Shown here: positions 59,708-64,000 of the stretch, piece after piece | How positions within the stretch are numbered: the first letter of the stretch is position 1 | Layout of the letters: every line of letters starts with the position of its first letter | Assembly: GCF_006542765.1 (NCBI RefSeq) | Contig: NZ_SKCD01000077.1 | Span: 186,001 to 250,000, forward strand | Source: Paenibacillus luteus | GTDB lineage: Bacteria; Bacillota; Bacilli; Paenibacillales; Paenibacillaceae | Reading direction: 5' to 3' | DNA: 64,000 nt | The notes under the pieces: model-generated | Seen by the model: the letters and a program-made list of their open reading frames with translations, nothing else | What the model was told of the DNA's origin: nothing | Databases searched by the model: none | Translations under genes and position numbers: made by a program

Positions 59708-60595
59708 ATGAGCGCATACCATGAACGCGCCTCCCATGCCTGGACGGAAAACTCGATTCGGCTCGTCGCTACTCCGTCCGCCTTTGCGAAGACCTCCCTG
59801 TTCTATGTTCAGGAAATCGGTCATTTCGAGACGCTGAATCATTATTTTACGGAGCGGGAGCAGCTCGATTCCTTCCTTGCTGTCTACACCGTCGCTGGGA
59901 CTGGCAAGCTGATCTACGGAAACGAGACCTATGCGCTTCAGCCGCAGCAGCTGTTTTTCATCGACTGCATGAACTATCAATATTACCAACCTGAGCCGAG
60001 CAAGCCGTGGGAAATGTTATGGGTGCACTTCAACGGCGCTGCTGTACGCGCCTATTACGAGCTATTCGCAGGCCAAGTGGATGTTGTGCTCACCCTGCAG
60101 CAAGATACACCCATCCCTGGCACGCTGCGCCAGCTGCTGGAGCTTCACAAGCGCAAGAGCTACCGCACGGAGCTAGTCGGCTCCAAGCTGCTTGTGGAGC
60201 TGCTTACGGAGCTATCGCTGGCCGCGCATGAGCTGGAGCTGCCCGCTTCCGAGATTCCGAGCTATATTGGCGAGATCGCACTGCTTATGGATGAGCAGTA
60301 CCCGCAGAAGCTGACGCTTGAGCAGCTCGCACGGCAGCATGCCGTCAGCAAGTACCATTTGGCGAAGCAGTTTAAGCGATATACGGGTTTCTCCCCGAAC
60401 GAGTATCTCATTAATACCCGAATCACCCAGGCGAAGGAGTTGCTCAAATATTCCGACATGCCCGTTGCTGAAATTGCCTTATCCGTCGGAATCGAAAATG
60501 TAAGCCATTTTATTTCCTTATTCAAGGATCGCGTCGAGCATACCCCGCTTGTCTACCGGAAGAAGTGGCAGCGTGTTCCAGGATATGACAAATAG
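59708..60595 (+). CDS. AraC-family transcriptional regulator
   Basis: 295 residues from an ATG after GAGGTG (a TTG 9 bp upstream is possible). The N-terminal cupin-like sugar-sensing domain (about 30-140, AGTGKLIYGNETYALQPQQL) is followed by two AraC HTH motifs: LTLEQLARQHAVSKYHLAKQ and PVAEIALSVGIENVSHFISL. It is divergent from the isomerase-like gene and probably activates it and the esterase gene in response to a pectin-derived sugar. Confidence 0.92.
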   Translation: MSAYHERASHAWTENSIRLVATPSAFAKTSLFYVQEIGHFETLNHYFTEREQLDSFLAVYTVAGTGKLIYGNETYALQPQQLFFIDCMNYQYYQPEPSKPWEMLWVHFNGAAVRAYYELFAGQVDVVLTLQQDTPIPGTLRQLLELHKRKSYRTELVGSKLLVELLTELSLAAHELELPASEIPSYIGEIALLMDEQYPQKLTLEQLARQHAVSKYHLAKQFKRYTGFSPNEYLINTRITQAKELLKYSDMPVAEIALSVGIENVSHFISLFKDRVEHTPLVYRKKWQRVPGYDK

Positions 60596-60691
60596 GTGTA
60601 GATTGGCGGCAAAGTTTGCGTTACCTGCGGAATTCCGTATACTTATAGATAGGAATCATTCAGGAGCTATTTACTAATTGAGGTGACACAG

Positions 60692-61594
60692 GTGGAAGAA
60701 TTGAAACAAGCCTATCAAACGATGGGTCTGCCGGAGCTTGCGGCCAAAGAGGAAGTAGAGAAACGCTATACAACACTGATGCGCCAAGCCCGCTCAAGAA
60801 CGCAGCAGCAAAAGGAAGGCACAGCGGATGCGGAGGATTCTTTCGCGAAAATTACGCAAGCGTACCGGCTGATTCTCGAGTATGAGGATCGCAAGCTGAC
60901 GGACGCCTTCAATGAACAGGAATATGGAAAATACAAGAAAATGGCTGGACAAGCCCAGAAGATGGATCATTTCTGGCGTTATTACAAATTTCATACGCTT
61001 GGCGCTATTGCAGCAGTCGCACTTATCATCTACGGGGTCATCAGCTTCATGAATTACCGCGAAGAGCAGGAAAGGCTGGCTAACCTGCCGCCTGTCGATT
61101 TGAACGTCTCCTTTATGGGCAATTACATGCTAAAGGATGATGCTCCAAAAGAAGAACCTCTTGAAAATGCGCTTTTGACAGCGTTTCCGGAATGGCAGAG
61201 ATTCGTTACTACGCTGACCTTCGTTCCTGCTGATCAGCAGTCTCAGTACGCTTACATGCAGAAGGCGGTTCTGATTCTTGCTACCGAGCATCCCGATGTT
61301 TACGTCATGGATAAAAATATTTTCGAGTGGGTCGGCGCACAGGGCGTTTTGATCAACCTCGATGACGATGTAAACGGAGACTTGAAGCCACTGTTGAAAA
61401 GCGGACTTGCCAAAACGCTTAAAACCGACGAGGATACGGCAGAGCATGTTTACGGCATTGACTTGACAAACAGTGCGCTTGCCGACCAATTGCCGCTTTA
61501 CAAAGAGAGCATGATTGTCGGCATTCGGCCGGACAGCAAAAACCCGGAAAAAGCGAAGGCATTCATTAAAAAATACCTTGCTACAATTGACTAA
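60692..61594 (+). CDS. J-domain-like membrane protein with extracytoplasmic domain
   Basis: 300 residues from GTG, 8 nt after GAGG (another GTG 9 bp earlier is in frame). The first 65 residues (YQTMGLPELAAKEEVEKRYT, FAKITQAYRLILEY) have the helical layout of a J domain but lack the HPD tripeptide needed to stimulate Hsp70. One membrane helix (about 97-117) then an outward domain (130-300: VYVMDKNIFEWVGAQGVLIN) with extracellular-solute-binding-like segments. Function unknown; possibly a scaffold. A strong terminator follows. Confidence 0.78.
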   Translation: MEELKQAYQTMGLPELAAKEEVEKRYTTLMRQARSRTQQQKEGTADAEDSFAKITQAYRLILEYEDRKLTDAFNEQEYGKYKKMAGQAQKMDHFWRYYKFHTLGAIAAVALIIYGVISFMNYREEQERLANLPPVDLNVSFMGNYMLKDDAPKEEPLENALLTAFPEWQRFVTTLTFVPADQQSQYAYMQKAVLILATEHPDVYVMDKNIFEWVGAQGVLINLDDDVNGDLKPLLKSGLAKTLKTDEDTAEHVYGIDLTNSALADQLPLYKESMIVGIRPDSKNPEKAKAFIKKYLATID

Positions 61595-61606
61595 TGAATA
61601 AACAAT

Positions 61607-61655
61607 AAACCAAACGGCCGCCTGCATCATGATGATGCAGGCGGCCGTTTGGTTT
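61607..61655. terminator. Bidirectional terminator
   Basis: AAACCAAACGGCCGCCTGCA pairs with its exact complement at 61636-61655, followed by TT; the apex is palindromic. It serves the J-like gene and the convergent lutR. Confidence 0.92.
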
Positions 61656-62381
61656 TTAGCTCTCACCCAAATGCTTGCGCACAATGCTCTCAATATGCTG
61701 CAAATGCTGCTTCATCCGCTCGGCTGCGAGCTCCGCATTCTGCTGCAAAATCGCTTCGAAGATGGCCGAGTGCTCAGTATACAGCTGTTCTGCCACCGCT
61801 GTGCTTGCATATAGCTCGACCCGCCTAATATCGTGAATCGCCGTTTCAATATGATTCATAATCGATTCAAATAAATGAACCATAATTGAGTTATGGGTCG
61901 CTTTAGCAAGCGTCAGATGAAATTGGAGGTCTAATCTCTCACCCTCCGACTCATCTCCAACCGTTCGCTTCATCTCCGCAATCAGATTGGCCAGCTGCCT
62001 GATATCCTGCTCCGTCCGCTTGGCGGCTGCAATCGCTGCATTAGACACCTCTAACGACTCGCGTGCTTCCAGCAGCTCGAGAACCGTATTCCGGTTCATC
62101 CTTAGGGAGGCCAGCTCTGGAATCTCCACGTCGACAGGAGCGCTGCGGATGACGCGACAGCCGCCTCCCTGCCGAATATCGATGAGTCCCATCGCTTTCA
62201 GCGCGCTGAGCGCCTCTCGCGTCGTAGAGCGGCCTACGCCAAACTGCTCGGACATCTCCTTTGTCGAAGGCAGCTTGTCGCCTACCTTGAGCTTGCCATC
62301 GACGATAAGCCGTTTGACCTGCTCCGTAATTTCTTCATAATGATTGCGTTTCGATAGCTTTTCTACTTCTAATGACGGCAT
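61656..62381 (-). CDS. lutR: GntR/FadR-family repressor of lactate utilisation
   Basis: 241 residues. N-terminal GntR winged helix (KLPSTKEMSEQFGVGRSTTR) and a FadR-type FCD ligand domain with the metal-binding residues in LDLQFHLTLAKATHN and MNHIETAIHDI. In Bacillus LutR (YvfI) represses lutABC and responds to lactate. GGGAGGTGA precedes the ATG. It follows lutC by 97 bp in the same orientation, so it may be cotranscribed or have its own promoter. Confidence 0.88.
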   Translation of the reverse strand: MPSLEVEKLSKRNHYEEITEQVKRLIVDGKLKVGDKLPSTKEMSEQFGVGRSTTREALSALKAMGLIDIRQGGGCRVIRSAPVDVEIPELASLRMNRNTVLELLEARESLEVSNAAIAAAKRTEQDIRQLANLIAEMKRTVGDESEGERLDLQFHLTLAKATHNSIMVHLFESIMNHIETAIHDIRRVELYASTAVAEQLYTEHSAIFEAILQQNAELAAERMKQHLQHIESIVRKHLGES

Positions 62382-62478
62382 AGCAGCCTGTCACCTCCCA
62401 AGCGTAATGACTGACGCATCCCTGCGGCGGCAGCAACTTTTAACATCACGCTTCACATCTCCATCTGATATATGGATT

Positions 62479-63204
62479 TTACCCCACAAGCAGAGCATAC
62501 ACAATGCCGGGACCATGCACCCCGATCGTCAAGTCATTTTCAATATCGGACGAGCGGCTCGGGCCAGATATAAAATGAATGCCCGCAGGCAGCTTCTCGC
62601 GACCCGCCTCGTCAAACGTCACGAGCACCTCGCCGAGCCTCGTTTTCAAACGCTCCAGCGGAATAATGATAATGAGCACCGTAGGCAGCAAGCTCACGGA
62701 ACGCCCTTTTTCAGGGGAAGACAAAACCGTTACAGAACCCGTATATGCAACCGCATGATCGGCCATGACGATCCCAAAATCCGCTTCGGCCGCGCGCGCG
62801 CGCCAATACTGATCTGCATCCGTATTCCAAACGGATACTTGTGATTCCGCCAGCGAGCCTTCGAGATCAAGCGCAGCCAGCTCGGGCTCATTTTGCCGAA
62901 CCACATATTTGGCGCTCATTTCCTCTGCTTTATTCACGATATAGGCTTTCACATCCTCCATCGTTTGAAGCCTTGCCACATGACCGCCAACGGATAGGAA
63001 GTTTTCCGTAAATCCTTTAATCCGCTCCTCCTCCGTCCACTCGAACGTATTCCAGAAATCCGGCGCGCCGCGGAACGGGTGCTGCGGCTTCTCGTACATC
63101 CGGGGATGCCTGAGCTTGGCTGCTATATCATTCATGAACTGCTCCTGCTTCGTCCGAGAATTCGCTTCTAGCTTCTCTAGCCACTGCTTATGCGTATCAG
63201 CCAT
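62479..63204 (-). CDS. lutC: Lactate utilisation protein C
   Basis: 241 residues from ATGGCTGAT, 8 nt after AAAGGAGG; the frame to 63255 overlaps lutB with no site. WNTFEWTEEERIKGFTENF and a Rossmann-like core with ADFGIVMADHAVAYTGSV, and the LUD-domain signature HFISGPSRSSDIENDLTIGVHGP are all present. With LutA and LutB it oxidises L-lactate to pyruvate. Start overlaps the lutB stop by 8 bp. Confidence 0.93.
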   Translation of the reverse strand: MADTHKQWLEKLEANSRTKQEQFMNDIAAKLRHPRMYEKPQHPFRGAPDFWNTFEWTEEERIKGFTENFLSVGGHVARLQTMEDVKAYIVNKAEEMSAKYVVRQNEPELAALDLEGSLAESQVSVWNTDADQYWRARAAEADFGIVMADHAVAYTGSVTVLSSPEKGRSVSLLPTVLIIIIPLERLKTRLGEVLVTFDEAGREKLPAGIHFISGPSRSSDIENDLTIGVHGPGIVYALLVG

Positions 63205-64000
63205 GTCCATGTCCTCCTTTGCCCTGCTTTTCATCCTGCTCGCGTTTGCGCACAAGCTCTTCCATGCGATTTTGCATGGACGGCTCCATCTGCTTCAGCC
63301 CTTGCTTCAGCTCTTGGTCGAGCGTATCCCAACGATCGCGGAACGATTCCTTAGGCAAGCTAGGCGTCACGCGGTACGTGTTCCAACCTTTGAGCGGCCC
63401 AAGCTTTGTCTTTATGACGCCGCTGCGCACGACCAGCTTCTGACCCAGCTTACCGAGCCGCAGCACGCCTCCAAGACGGGAAGAATTGCCCATAACGGTG
63501 GCAAAGCCCTGCATGCCGATCGCTTCGATTTTGCTGCCGTTGCCGCTCTCCACCTTGCGCCTGCGCAAATATACGAGCATGTCATGGAGCGGTATTTTGA
63601 CAGGACAAGCCTCATAACATGCTCCGCATAAGCTGGAGGCGTTAGCGATATCATCCCACTCGGCGATGTTTTTGTTCAGGGACGGCGTAAGTACCGCTCC
63701 GATCGGACCGCTGTACGTACTGCCGTAAGCATGGCCGCCAATATGGCGATAAACCGGGCAGGCGTTCAAGCAAGCCCCGCAGCGGATGCAGTTCAGCAGC
63801 TCTTGGAATTCAGGATCGCCAAGCTGCAGTGAGCGCCCATTGTCGATGATGATGATATGCATTTCATCGGGACCATCCGCATCCTTGTCACGCCTTGGAC
63901 CGGTAATGCCGGACATATACATCGTCAGCTTCTGGCCGGTTGCCGAGCGCGGCAGCAGCGTCGCCATGACCTCCAGATCGGACCAAGACGGAATAATCCG
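63197..64000 (-). CDS. lutB: Lactate utilisation protein B (C-terminal part, gene cut by window edge)
   Basis: The last 267 codons are present; about 200 more are expected beyond the right edge. CIRCGACLNACPVYRHIGG and CGACYEACPVKIPLHDML are the two [4Fe-4S] clusters, typical of LutB. The tail is histidine-rich (KGGHGHG). It transfers electrons from lactate oxidation to the respiratory chain together with LutA (expected further upstream) and LutC. The frame stays open to the window edge. Confidence 0.93.
   Translation of the reverse strand, partial: RIIPSWSDLEVMATLLPRSATGQKLTMYMSGITGPRRDKDADGPDEMHIIIIDNGRSLQLGDPEFQELLNCIRCGACLNACPVYRHIGGHAYGSTYSGPIGAVLTPSLNKNIAEWDDIANASSLCGACYEACPVKIPLHDMLVYLRRRKVESGNGSKIEAIGMQGFATVMGNSSRLGGVLRLGKLGQKLVVRSGVIKTKLGPLKGWNTYRVTPSLPKESFRDRWDTLDQELKQGLKQMEPSMQNRMEELVRKREQDEKQGKGGHGHG

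Overview
The window is a chromosomal stretch of a Gram-positive, endospore-forming Firmicute, most likely a Paenibacillus or close relative. This is inferred from the hemE-hemH-hemY order, a preQ1-I riboswitch before queCDEF, a TPP riboswitch before thiD, a lipoteichoic-acid synthase homologue, a YlbL-type Lon/PDZ protease, lutBC-lutR, strong AGGAGG-type ribosome sites, several TTG/GTG starts and a Spo0A-box-like site. No rRNA, tRNA, CRISPR array, prophage or intact insertion sequence was seen.

Layout: 1-5.2 kb holds the 5' part of a glycerophosphodiesterase gene, a CapA-like surface protein and the hemEHY operon. 5.3-16.1 kb is a complete Gram-positive type IV pilus locus: pilB, pilT, pilC, a major prepilin with a structured leader and a prepilin peptidase, then two minor prepilins on the opposite strand, a large pilin-like beta-solenoid protein, and pilM, pilN, pilO. 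PilB carries a tandem MshEN motif (predicted c-di-GMP binding) and a diguanylate cyclase lies at 40.3-41.8 kb. An inverted pair of Spo0A-like boxes sits upstream of pilB.

16.5-27.7 kb holds an MFS exporter, an O-methyltransferase, a THUMP RNA methyltransferase, an LtaS-type enzyme, a Lon/PDZ protease, a DUF3990 (ADP-ribosyltransferase-like) gene overlapping a small partner gene, small Fe-S-type proteins, an M14 peptidase and murI. 28-34 kb holds a 14-TM exporter, an SDR, a GH13 neopullulanase-type enzyme and glgC, linking to alpha-glucan/glycogen metabolism. 34-50.4 kb is a mosaic of small conserved genes, regulators (SufR-like, two ArsR-type, Crp-type), exporters, a GGDEF protein, AlkD, an SLH-like secreted protein, two YdcZ transporters, a Nudix hydrolase and YpsA.

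50.4-56 kb contains two riboswitch-controlled units: TPP-thiD and preQ1-queCDEF, the latter making the queuosine precursor. 56.8-60.6 kb is a small plant cell-wall sugar cluster (rhamnogalacturonan acetylesterase-like, arabinose/fucose isomerase-like, divergent AraC regulator). The window ends in a lactate-utilisation locus (lutB partial, lutC, lutR), lutB being cut by the window edge.

The most unusual items are the solenoid pilin-like protein and its control elements, the overlapping DUF3990 pair, and a tandem 34-nt double-hairpin leader repeat at 38.5-38.6 kb.
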